Positions 34,270 through 42,231 of a DNA stretch of 47,008 nt are shown here, in pieces. The notes beneath the pieces were generated by a model. That model was given only the letters and a program-made list of their open reading frames with translations. It was not told the DNA's origin and did not search any database. A program made the position numbers and the translations under genes. Within the stretch, counting starts at the first letter, position 1; the number at the start of each line of letters is the position of its first letter. Source of the stretch: Aureococcus anophagefferens (Eukaryota > Sar > Pelagophyceae > Pelagomonadales > Pelagomonadaceae); assembly GCF_000186865.1 (NCBI RefSeq), contig NW_008705585.1:505196-552203 (forward strand), read 5' to 3'.

Positions 34270-35115
34270 TCACTCGCGGTGGAGCTCGGCGCTCGGCGGC
34301 GCGCCGGCGGCGACGACGTTGCCCGCCTTGTCGAGCTTGATCGTGACGCCCATCTTCGCCTTGTACTGCGCCCAGGGCATGGACTGGACCCAGGCCGTGC
34401 CCGGCCCCGTCACCGTCGTGTTGCAGCAGCCCTCGCCGTTGCAGCAGCACGCCATGCAGGACCCCGCGGGGCGGACGCCCAGAGCGGCGCCGTGCCACGC
34501 GACGAGCGAGTTCGAGTCGATGACGAGCGTCTCCCCGGGCTCTAACATCTTGCGCTCCACCGTGCCCGTGGCGTTGATGAACGCCGTGCCGCCCTGGCCG
34601 TCGGCGGAGATGGTCTGGCGCACGCACCCGAAGCCCGCGCAGCAACACGTCGGCGTGCAGCAGTCGAGCTCGAAGGACGGCTGCGCCGCGCCGACGCTGG
34701 CCATGTAGGCCCCGGACCGCGCCGAGATCTTGTCGTACTGGGCCATGTCCAGCGCGACGACGTCCGCGGGCACGGGCGGCGTCATGCCCACGTACGTCGG
34801 CGCGGCGCCCTTGTTCTCGTAGATCATCGCCGCGCAGGCCTCGCCGCCGACGCACCGCGCGAGGCAGCCGTCGCAGTTCACGGAGGCCTCGACGTCGGCG
34901 CCCATGAACATCATGGACCCGGGCTCCATCTGCGTCGTCTCGCCCGGGCCGAGGCCCACGGAGAGGATGTGCATGTTCTCGCCGACGAGGTCCCACTTGC
35001 CGTTGCCCCAGCCCGGGAGGGGCTCCATGGCGACCCAGGTGAACCCGTTGCCGCCCTGGGCGGCGAGCTTCGCCATGGGGTTCGATGTCGTGTCGATCTG
35101 GAAGGAGCCGCTCAT
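34270..35115 (-). CDS. AIM24: AIM24-family protein (copy 1)
   Basis: 281 residues from ATG 35115 (MSGSFQIDTTSN). An ATG at 35187 is also in frame, but it lies upstream of the GGCAGCCC motif and only 20 bp from the divergent start. The AIM24 beta-sandwich pattern is clear: LSVGLGPGETTQMEPGSMMF, YVGMTPP, MLEPGETLVIDSNSLVAW, and NTTVTGPGTAWVQS near the end. Cysteine clusters (CDGCLARC, CCTPTCCC, CMACCCNGEGCC) are unusually dense. Yeast Aim24 is mitochondrial and affects inner-membrane complexes (MICOS). Bacterial homologues are uncharacterised. No clear mitochondrial presequence is visible here. A tandem paralogue lies head to head at 35208. Confidence 0.85.
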   Translation of the reverse strand: MSGSFQIDTTSNPMAKLAAQGGNGFTWVAMEPLPGWGNGKWDLVGENMHILSVGLGPGETTQMEPGSMMFMGADVEASVNCDGCLARCVGGEACAAMIYENKGAAPTYVGMTPPVPADVVALDMAQYDKISARSGAYMASVGAAQPSFELDCCTPTCCCAGFGCVRQTISADGQGGTAFINATGTVERKMLEPGETLVIDSNSLVAWHGAALGVRPAGSCMACCCNGEGCCNTTVTGPGTAWVQSMPWAQYKAKMGVTIKLDKAGNVVAAGAPPSAELHRE

Positions 35116-35207
35116 GCGCCGCCGGACGGCGGAGTGGGTGGTCCGGACGGGCTGCCCGACTCGTGCGGATTGCGAAACGCTGCCCATCGAGTGGCCCTGC
35201 GCGCCCG

Positions 35208-36252
35208 ATGGTGCAGGTCCAGGTCCCCGAGGGCGTCGCGCCCGGCGGCATGTGCGCCTTCGTCATGCCGTACGCAGGCACCGCGTCCATCGACGACGCG
35301 CGCTGGCACGACCCCCATCGCATGTAGGTCCGGCACGACGGTGCAGATCGCCGTGCCCGCGGGCGCGGGCCCCGGCACGGTGCTCGAGGTCGCGGACCCC
35401 GGCGCCGTGGTGCCCGAGGCGGCCGTCGTCGGCATCTCGGCGACGGGCACCATGAGCCAGGTCTCGGGCATGCACGCGCTCGGGCCCCAGCACATGCCCC
35501 CGGGCTTCGACATGCTCGGGTCGACGTACGGCGTCCTGGCCAAGCCGCTGGCGCCCGGCGAGTCCTTCCAGTCGGAGCCCGGCGCCATGACCTTCATGTC
35601 CAACGACGTGAAGATGAGCGCCAAGTTCGGCGGCTTCTTCGGCACCGTGTCGACGGCCGTCTCGGGCGAGGCGCTGGCCAAGGTCACGTACACGAACGAG
35701 GGTTCGGACGTGGGCTACGTGGGCATGACGTCGAACCAGCCCTTCTCCATGGTCATCCCCGTGCAGATGGGCGCCGTCAACGGGGGCGTGCTGAACGTGA
35801 AGCGGGGCGCCTACATGGCCGGCACCCCCGACGTGACCGCGAAGGCGAAGCTCCTGCCCGCGCGCGACTGCGCGGCCTGCTGCTGCGGCGGCATGCCGCC
35901 CATCATCCAGGAGATCTCGGGCGCGCCGACGGGCGCCGCCTTCCTCGCGGCGGCGGGGACCATCGTCGCCAAGAGCCTCCAGCCGGGCGAGGCCATCGTC
36001 GTCGACTCGGACGTCATCGTCGGCTTCGAGAAGGACGTCCAGTTCGAGGTGAAGCAGGTCGGCAGCTGCATGACCTGCTGCCTCGGCGGCGAGGGCTGCT
36101 ACAACACGGTTCTCACCGGGCCGGGCACAGTGTACCTCCAGTCCATCAGCATCGACAAGCTCATGGCCCAGCTTGTCACGGTCCAACAGGAATCCGACAG
36201 CGGCGACGGCGGCGGCGGCGGCCCCGTCGACGCGCAGCGCATCGACCGCTAG
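35208..36252 (+). CDS. AIM24: AIM24-family protein (copy 2) with N-terminal VPxGVxPG motifs
   Basis: Exons 35208-35269 and 35328-36252, phase 2, 328 residues. The 58-bp intron (GTACGC ... CATGTAG) joins VPEGVAPGGMCAFVMP to SGTTVQIAVPAGAGPGTVLEV. This makes two copies of the VPxGxxPGxxF/L motif seen in other algal proteins, which supports the splice. The AIM24 domain follows: LAKPLAPGESFQSEPGAMTF, GYVGMTSNQPFSMVIPV, KSLQPGEAIVVDSDVIVGF, NTVLTGPGTVYLQS. The Cys clusters CAACCCGG and CMTCCLGGEGC are shared with the other copies. The C-terminal Gly/Asp tail overlaps the 3' end of the convergent transporter by 77 bp. Confidence 0.83.
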
Positions 36253-37713
36253 GAAGCGCCCGTCCCCCGAGAGTAAGGAAGTCAGTCAGTATCCCCGAGC
36301 GGTCGAAGACGGGGTACGGCGCCCGCGGCGGCGGCGGCTTCGCGGGCTCCGCGGGCGCCTCGTCCGCGAGCAGCGCGCGCGCCAGGTCGTCGCCGTCGTC
36401 CTTGGGCGTCGCGGGCGCGAGCGCGCGGAGGAGGACCCAGGCGCCGAACAGGGACGCGGCGAAGAAGCCGAGGATCGCGTAGCCGAGGTACTCGAAGTGG
36501 CCGTTGACGGCGCCGACGGCCGACCAGAAGGACCCGCCGAGCTCCAGCTCCGCCTGCACGCAGCCGAGCACCTCCACGGCCGCGACGGACAGCGCGACGG
36601 TCGCCGACACGACCGTAAGATAAAAATTGAGGAAGAGCCGCTTCGCGGGATCCTTCAACGCGATCTCGTAGGCCCAGGCCATCAGGACGCCGTCGAGCGT
36701 GTCCACGAGCGCCATGCCCGCCGCGAAGAGCAGCGGCAGCAGCAACACGACCTCCGGCCTACCAAGCGCGACGGGGTCGGATTCGTTCACATCTTCGGGC
36801 GAAACTCGCGCGGAAAAACACTCCCGTCGCTCGACGCTGTCTCCGGCGGGAGCCCGTCCTTCGCGCTCAACGCCGTGAGCGCGAGGAGCGCGACCTCGGA
36901 CGCCGTGTCGAAGCCCAGCCCGAAGAGGAAGCCGACGTAGTACATCTTCCAGGCGCGGTCGACGACGTCGAAGGCGCGCGGGCAGCACCGCGCGAGGAAG
37001 CCGGGGCCGGCGACGATCCGCGCGTCCGCGTCGACGGCGACGAGGTGCGTGTGCGTGCCCGCTCCGCCGTCGTGGTCGCCGTGGACCTCCTCGACGAGAC
37101 CGCCGCTCCGGAGCGCGCGCCACTCCCGGAAGAGCCCGCGCGCGATGGCGACGTTGACGGCGCCCACGAGGAGCAGGACGCCCGCGGACACGGCGGCGCC
37201 GACGACCGCGCCGACGCGCTCGAGGCCGCCCCGATGCTTCAGCTCCGCGGATCCCGCGGCGACGCCGACGCAGAGCAGGAGCACGACGGTGCTGTGGCCG
37301 AGCGAGAAGTAGAGGCCGACGCCCAGCGACGGCCGCCGGTCCGCGATGAGCTTGCGGCTCACGCAGTCGATGGCCGCGAGGTGGTCCGCGTCGACGGCGT
37401 GGCGCAGGCCGAAGGAGAACGCGAGGACGCCCGGCGACGCGAACGCGGGATAGCGCGACCCGACGGCCGCGAGCGCGCCGAGGAGCGTCACGTTCGCAGC
37501 CGCGAGCGACGCGAGCATGAGCGCGGCGCGCCAGCGCGACGGCCGAGGTGGGACGTCCGGCGCCGGGCGCGACACGGAGTCCGGCGCCTGGCGCGGCAAT
37601 TGCACCGATGGCAGCGGCGCGTCCGGCGCCGCGCGCGGCAATTGCACCGATTGCAGCGGCGCGTCGTCGTCGTCGACGCCGCTGCGATCGAAGAGCGGGT
37701 AGGCCGTCGCCAT
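36176..37713 (-). CDS. NiCoT-family nickel/cobalt transporter
   Basis: Two exons on the minus strand, 37713-36848 and 36758-36176, phase 2, 482 residues. NiCoT signatures are all present: RHAVDADHLAAID (helix II), FSLGHSTVVLLL, LGFDTASEVALL, and after the junction FAAGMALVDTLDGVLM. The splice restores GLPP|EVVLLLPLLFAAGM. About eight helices can be counted. The His/Asp-rich loop (HGDHDGGAGTHTHLV) is typical. It imports Ni2+ or Co2+, for example for urease or cobalamin. The N-terminus has two SVQLPR units. The motif YPLFDRSG at residues 5-12 reappears as YPVFDRSG near the C-terminus. The last ~40 codons overlap the AIM24 gene and may be spurious. Confidence 0.88.
36759..36847 (-). mobile_element. 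Short introner (family B) forming the NiCoT intron, GC donor
   Basis: An 89-bp intron with target duplication GCCGGAGA / GCCGGAGG. The donor is GC in the left copy and the acceptor end is CGCTTGGTAG. It shares the last eight bases and the length with the intron at 7817-7904, plus weaker similarity inside (GATTTTGACCGG against GAGTTTCGCCCG, CACCGTC against CCCCGTC). Inverted ends around AGCG..GACGGG are visible. Confidence 0.78.
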
Positions 37714-37955
37714 CGAGAGAAACAGACTCCGATCAGCGCGCACAGACTCGCATCATGCAATAATGCCAGGCGTTTTGCCACAGGACCATGCTCGCTCCAC
37801 TGAAGCCGCCGCGGGCGCCGGCCCGGGGCCACTTGCCGGGCCTGCGGCCGGCGCTCGCGCCCTCGGGACCGCTCTCCACCCGTACGGCTGTATCGCGGCG
37901 CCTTAGGCGACGACGCGCGGGGCGGGGGGACGTGTCTCGCGCGGTCTTCGTACCT

Positions 37956-38921
37956 TCAGACGAGCTTGCGGTCCATGGAGGACGCCTCGATCGGCGCCGC
38001 GGCCGAGGCCATGACCAGCCCCCGCCGCCGGACGTCGTCGAGGGACACGGGCTGGGCGCTCGCCATGAGGACCGTCGCGGGAATGCCCTCGGCCGCCGGC
38101 GGCGCGCCCAGCACCTCCCCCAGCACCCCGCCGGCCATGGCCGCCAGCGGGGATTCATTGGCGCCCATCACGCTCGACGCCTTCGTGCCCAGGAGGGCTT
38201 GGTTGATGGCGAAGGTCTTGAACTTGGCGTGGGAGTAGGACTGCGTGAAGATCGTGCCCGGGCCTTCGAGCGTCGTGTTGAACATGCCCTCGCCGGAGCA
38301 GCAGCAGGTCAGGCATCCGCCCGTCCGCTTGATGCTGAACTTCACCGTCTCCTCCCAGGCCACGAGCGAGTTCGAGTCGACGACGAAGGTCTCGCCCTCG
38401 GCGAGGGTCTTCGTCGTGAGGACGCCCATGGCGCCGAGGAAGGCCATGCCGTTGCCCGAGATCTTCTGGCGGACGAGGCCCTGGCCGCCGCAGCAGCACG
38501 TGGCCGGGTTGCAGTCGCAGTCGTAGCCCACGGCGACGTCGCCGATGGACGCGAAGTAGGCCCCGTCCTTGCCGAGGAACGACCGGCCGCCGAGCTCCAG
38601 CGGGATGACCTTCGCGGGGTTCACGGGCGTGAGCCCGAGGTAGCCACCGGTGTCCGGCGTCTCGAAGGTGCCCATGATGCAGGGGCTGCCCGAGCAGCAG
38701 CGGCCCATGCAGTCGCTGCTGTCGCAGCCCGCCTGGACGTCGCTATGCATGTATACCATAGCCCCGGGTTCAGCGACGACCTTGTCGCCGGGCTCCATCT
38801 GGATGCGCAGCAGCTGCATGTCGTGGCCCACGACCTCGTACTTGGGGCCGAGGTCCTCCGTGCCGACGACGGTGAGGCCCATCTGCTGTATGCTCGCGGG
38901 CATCACCATGCCCGTGGCCAT
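37956..38921 (-). CDS. AIM24: AIM24-family protein (copy 3)
   Basis: 321 residues from ATG 38921 (MATGMVMPASIQ); the frame is open to an earlier ATG at 39032. The AIM24 pattern is as in the two neighbours: LRIQMEPGDKVVAEPGAMVYM, YLGLTPVNPAKVIPLEL, KTLAEGETFVVDSNSLVAW, NTTLEGPGTIFTQS. Cys clusters CDSSDCMGRCC, CDCNPATCCCGGQG and CLTCCCSGEG align with copies 1 and 2. The C-terminal ~85 residues after the domain are unique (ALLGTKASSVMGANES). Three divergent copies within 4.7 kb imply an old local expansion, with the NiCoT gene caught between. Confidence 0.85.
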   Translation of the reverse strand: MATGMVMPASIQQMGLTVVGTEDLGPKYEVVGHDMQLLRIQMEPGDKVVAEPGAMVYMHSDVQAGCDSSDCMGRCCSGSPCIMGTFETPDTGGYLGLTPVNPAKVIPLELGGRSFLGKDGAYFASIGDVAVGYDCDCNPATCCCGGQGLVRQKISGNGMAFLGAMGVLTTKTLAEGETFVVDSNSLVAWEETVKFSIKRTGGCLTCCCSGEGMFNTTLEGPGTIFTQSYSHAKFKTFAINQALLGTKASSVMGANESPLAAMAGGVLGEVLGAPPAAEGIPATVLMASAQPVSLDDVRRRGLVMASAAAPIEASSMDRKLV

Positions 38922-39062
38922 CGTCCCGATGTCGGCGCGCGCGGAGCGGCGGCCCCCGGCGTCGAGCGGTCGGGTGGCTGTGGGCAGCCCCACGCTTCCA
39001 GAATATTCAACCAAATAGAAGATGACGTTCAATATTACCTCGTGGGTCGCCTGTTTCGCGAA

Positions 39063-41660
39063 CTACCTTACGGCCCGGAACGTGAGGTTGAGCCGGCCCG
39101 GGCGCATGTTGAGCCCCGCCGGCGCCGTCTTCGGCTTGTCGACGCGCTCGACGCCGTGGAAGATGCCGCGCGCCGCGCCGCCGAAGCAGAGCACGTCGCC
39201 GGACCGCAGCGTGACGCGCGCGCGCGGGCCGTCGCGCGTCGCCGCCGTCGCGAAGGTCGCCGACGCGCCGAGCGAGATGGACACGACGGGCGAGCCGCGC
39301 TCGAGCGCGCTCGCCTCCTCCGAGTCGTCGCGATGGAGCCCCATGCGGTCGCCGCCGTGGTCGTAGAAATTGACCAAACACACGTCCGGCGCGTCGAAGG
39401 CCGGCAGGGACGCGTCCGCGGCGGCGCAGGCGGCGTGCGCGTCGCGCGCGGCGGCCGCGAGCGCCGCGGGGATCGGCGCCGCGCCCGCGCCCGCGTAGAG
39501 GGAGTGGACATGATCCCACTTCTCGCCGAGGCAGGCCATCTTGCACTTGCCGCGCGCCCCGTCGGCGTAGACCGGCGCCTCGAGCTTGAGGTCGAGCGCC
39601 GCCAGCGCGTCGACGAGCTCGCGCTGGCGCCGCGGGCTCAGGAAGCCGCGCACGAGGACGCAGCCCGGCGCGAAGACCGCGGCCTCCGGCGCCGCGGCGT
39701 CGGCGAGGTCCGCCGCGGCGGACCCGTCGTCCGCCGGCCGCAGCGTCACGGCGCCCCTGGCCTTCTTCCCGAACTTCTGCTTCTCCGGCGCCGCGTCGCC
39801 GGCCGCCGGCGTGAACCAGACCAACGAAAACCGCTCGCCGGCGAAGGGCCGCGTCCAGTGGCGCTCGCGCCAGCCGTCGAACTCGGCGGGCGCGTAGCGG
39901 ACGTCCCGCGCGTGTCGCTCCACGACGAGCTCGCCGCCGCCGTAGTCGCCCAGCGCCGCGAGCAGGGACCGCTCCTGGCCGTAGCCCGCCGAGCCCGCGT
40001 CCAGATGCGGGCGGAACCGCGCGCCGAAGTTCACGGCGCACATCGTCGACGGTGTTCGACGGGGAAACTTCTCCGCGATGATGCTCTTCTCGAGCGCGAA
40101 GACGGCCGTCGCCAACGCCTCGAGGGCGTTCTGCCGCGGCTGGTGCGCGTTCGGAGCGACGCCGACGGAGAACGTGCCGCCGCCGCGGCCCTCCTCGATC
40201 AAGAGCTTGCTCCGCGCCGCCGAGGACGCGGGCCAGCCGCTCTTCACGACGTCCCGCAGCGCCGCGAGGGCGTCGACGTAGGCCTCGGGCGGCGGCGACG
40301 TCGCGACGCGCAGCGCCGGCGCGGGCGCGGCCGAAGTCCGCCGGTCCGCCCAGTAGGCGCGCGCTCGCTCGAAGGACGCGGCGATCGCCGGCAGGCGCTT
40401 TGCCGCGCCGGCGAGGCACGCGTCGCGGAAGGCCGCCGCGGGGCCGCCGTCGCCGTGGCGGATCGCGTCGACGGCGTCGACGTGGCCCTTCTTCTCGTAG
40501 CGCGCGAAGCGGAGGCACGCGAGGCACTCCGCCGCGGGGTCGACGCTCGGCCCCAGGACCTCGACGTCGTCGCAGGCCCAGGGCCGCACGAGCGCCGCCT
40601 CGTCGCCCGCCGCGACGTCGTCGACCCAGCCCAGGGCCACGGCGACGGCGAGGGCCGCCGCGCGGCGCGCCATGCCGCGCAGGAACCGGTCGCCCTGAAA
40701 GGCGAAGACGAGGAACGGGCCCCGCGACGCCACGTTGACCTTGCGCAGGCGGCACAAGCTCAGGCCCTCGTCGGGGCAGCACGCGCGCTCGTAGGCCGCG
40801 TCGTCGTCGGCGAAGGCGTGCCAGGACCGGCGCGCCGCGGACCCGTCGGCGCGCTTCGCGACGAGCAGACCCGTCGCGACGTCGCGGAGCCTTTTCAGCG
40901 CCGCCTTTCCCGCGTCCGAGTCCGCGTCGAAGGCGCCGAACAGGGCCGCGGGCACGAGCACCTCGGCGCGCACGGACGAGAAGTCCTGGGCCTGGAAGTC
41001 GTCGCGGCTCTCGAGCGGCGTCCGCCCGAGCACCTCGACGACGCACGCGGCGCCCGGGAACGCGGCCGCGACGCGCGCGTTCGCCGCGGCGCACCAGGCG
41101 CCCGGGTCCATGGACGACCCGCCGAGCACGCAGGCGCAGACGTCGCCCCAGGCCGCCGCGCCCGCGGCGACGGCCAGCGGCGCCTTGGCCCGCGGCGGCG
41201 CGCCGCTCCGCGCGACGACGCGGCAGCCCTCGCCGACGGCGGCGCGCAGCTGCGCGTCGATGGCCTGGGGCGACGTTTCGCCGCGGTAGCCGACCTGGAC
41301 GATGGCGTTGGCGCTCTTGATCTGGGCAGTGAGGCCGGCGACGCAGCCATCCCGCAGGTGCTTGAAGAGCTTGGTCTTCGATGGGAACGACGCGCTGCAG
41401 ACGCTGCAGGTCAAAGCATTCGGTGGCGGTGGTTTCGATGAATCTTGTTGCGGCTTCGGCGCGGGCTCGGGCGCCGCGGGCACTGCATCGCAGGCCTCCG
41501 GCACTGCGTCGCAGGCCACCGGCGGCGGCGGGCACATCTCCTGCCACAGCTGCTCTTTGGCGATTTGCACACGGGGGTGCTGTGCAACGAGGCCTCCGCC
41601 ACCGCGCGCGCCGCGTCGACGACGCCCACGCCGTCGCCCCAGCACCGTTCGACGCTGCAT
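39063..41660 (-). CDS. Zinc finger - pseudouridine synthase (TruA-like) - 2OG oxygenase - AlkB fusion
   Basis: 865 residues in one exon. A C2H2-like finger is at 85-106 (CSVCSASF ... HLRDGC). Residues ~118-345 follow the TruA/Pus1 pattern: IVQVGYRG, GSSMDPGAW (D185 as candidate catalytic Asp in a degenerate GRTDxG motif), RSWHAF and FAFQGDRFLRGMARRAAAL. Residues ~540-618 form a 2OG-like unit with RPHLDAG (H552, D554), LGDYGGGEL and RFSLVWFT. Residues ~660-865 are AlkB: NFYDHGGDRMGLHRDD (H776, D778), H835, and RLNLTFR (R856, R862) as the 2OG-binding RxNxTxR signature. Each piece fits tRNA modification: pseudouridylation plus oxidative demethylation or hydroxylation. It is divergent from a ribosome-biogenesis-like gene at 41714. 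Confidence 0.85.
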   Translation of the reverse strand: MQRRTVLGRRRGRRRRGARGGGGLVAQHPRVQIAKEQLWQEMCPPPPVACDAVPEACDAVPAAPEPAPKPQQDSSKPPPPNALTCSVCSASFPSKTKLFKHLRDGCVAGLTAQIKSANAIVQVGYRGETSPQAIDAQLRAAVGEGCRVVARSGAPPRAKAPLAVAAGAAAWGDVCACVLGGSSMDPGAWCAAANARVAAAFPGAACVVEVLGRTPLESRDDFQAQDFSSVRAEVLVPAALFGAFDADSDAGKAALKRLRDVATGLLVAKRADGSAARRSWHAFADDDAAYERACCPDEGLSLCRLRKVNVASRGPFLVFAFQGDRFLRGMARRAAALAVAVALGWVDDVAAGDEAALVRPWACDDVEVLGPSVDPAAECLACLRFARYEKKGHVDAVDAIRHGDGGPAAAFRDACLAGAAKRLPAIAASFERARAYWADRRTSAAPAPALRVATSPPPEAYVDALAALRDVVKSGWPASSAARSKLLIEEGRGGGTFSVGVAPNAHQPRQNALEALATAVFALEKSIIAEKFPRRTPSTMCAVNFGARFRPHLDAGSAGYGQERSLLAALGDYGGGELVVERHARDVRYAPAEFDGWRERHWTRPFAGERFSLVWFTPAAGDAAPEKQKFGKKARGAVTLRPADDGSAAADLADAAAPEAAVFAPGCVLVRGFLSPRRQRELVDALAALDLKLEAPVYADGARGKCKMACLGEKWDHVHSLYAGAGAAPIPAALAAAARDAHAACAAADASLPAFDAPDVCLVNFYDHGGDRMGLHRDDSEEASALERGSPVVSISLGASATFATAATRDGPRARVTLRSGDVLCFGGAARGIFHGVERVDKPKTAPAGLNMRPGRLNLTFRAVR

Positions 41661-41713
41661 AGATTGGCAAAGGACTGCCGGAAGCCATTGTCGCGCCGCA
41701 AAAAGTAGCCATC

Positions 41714-42202
41714 ATGTCCGCGCGCCCCATGCCCATGGGCCCCGGCGGCCAGGCGCTCGGCTTCGACTACCTCGCGCGCAAGGCCCACAACCCGGGCCGC
41801 CAGAAGAAGCAGCGCGCCTTCTACAAGGACGCGCGGGTGATCCGCGACTTCAAGAAGCTGCAGCGGTCCGACGCGGACGTCGCCGGTTCGTCGCGCGACT
41901 TCACGAAGCCGTCCAAACGGGCGCGGGCCGAGGCCGAGGCGGTGCCGGCGGCGGTCGGCCCCGCGGAGAAGCCGCGGAAGAAGCGGAAGAAGCTCGACCC
42001 CTTCCGCAAGGTCCGCGACGCGCGCGCGGCCGCGGCCGAGGAGCGGGAGAGGGACGTCGCGGCGAGCGAGGCCCAAAAAGCGGCGGCCGCCAAGGCGCGC
42101 AAGGAGAAGACGAAGCGCGTCCAGAAGAGGGGCGGCAAGCGGCTCAAGTCCGACATCACGGACATCCTCGCGAAGCTCGACAAGGGCCGGAGTAAGAGCT
42201 AG
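41714..42202 (+). CDS. Small basic protein, FYV7-like rRNA-processing factor
   Basis: 162 residues, very rich in Lys/Arg/Ala. The N-terminus reads ALGFDYLARKAHNPGRQKKQ. The C-terminal half, KKLDPFRKVRDARAAAAEE followed by a charged helix and KRLKSDITDILAKL, resembles the FYV7/TAP26 family (PFxK start, Lys-rich helix, terminal LLxK-type helix). FYV7 acts in 40S pre-rRNA processing in the nucleolus. The similarity is by eye and moderate. Head to head with the tRNA-modification fusion gene, 53 bp apart, so probably co-regulated with translation-related genes. Confidence 0.55.
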   Translation: MSARPMPMGPGGQALGFDYLARKAHNPGRQKKQRAFYKDARVIRDFKKLQRSDADVAGSSRDFTKPSKRARAEAEAVPAAVGPAEKPRKKRKKLDPFRKVRDARAAAAEERERDVAASEAQKAAAAKARKEKTKRVQKRGGKRLKSDITDILAKLDKGRSKS

Positions 42203-42231
42203 CTGGATTTCGGCGCGATGTCTCGATCGAT

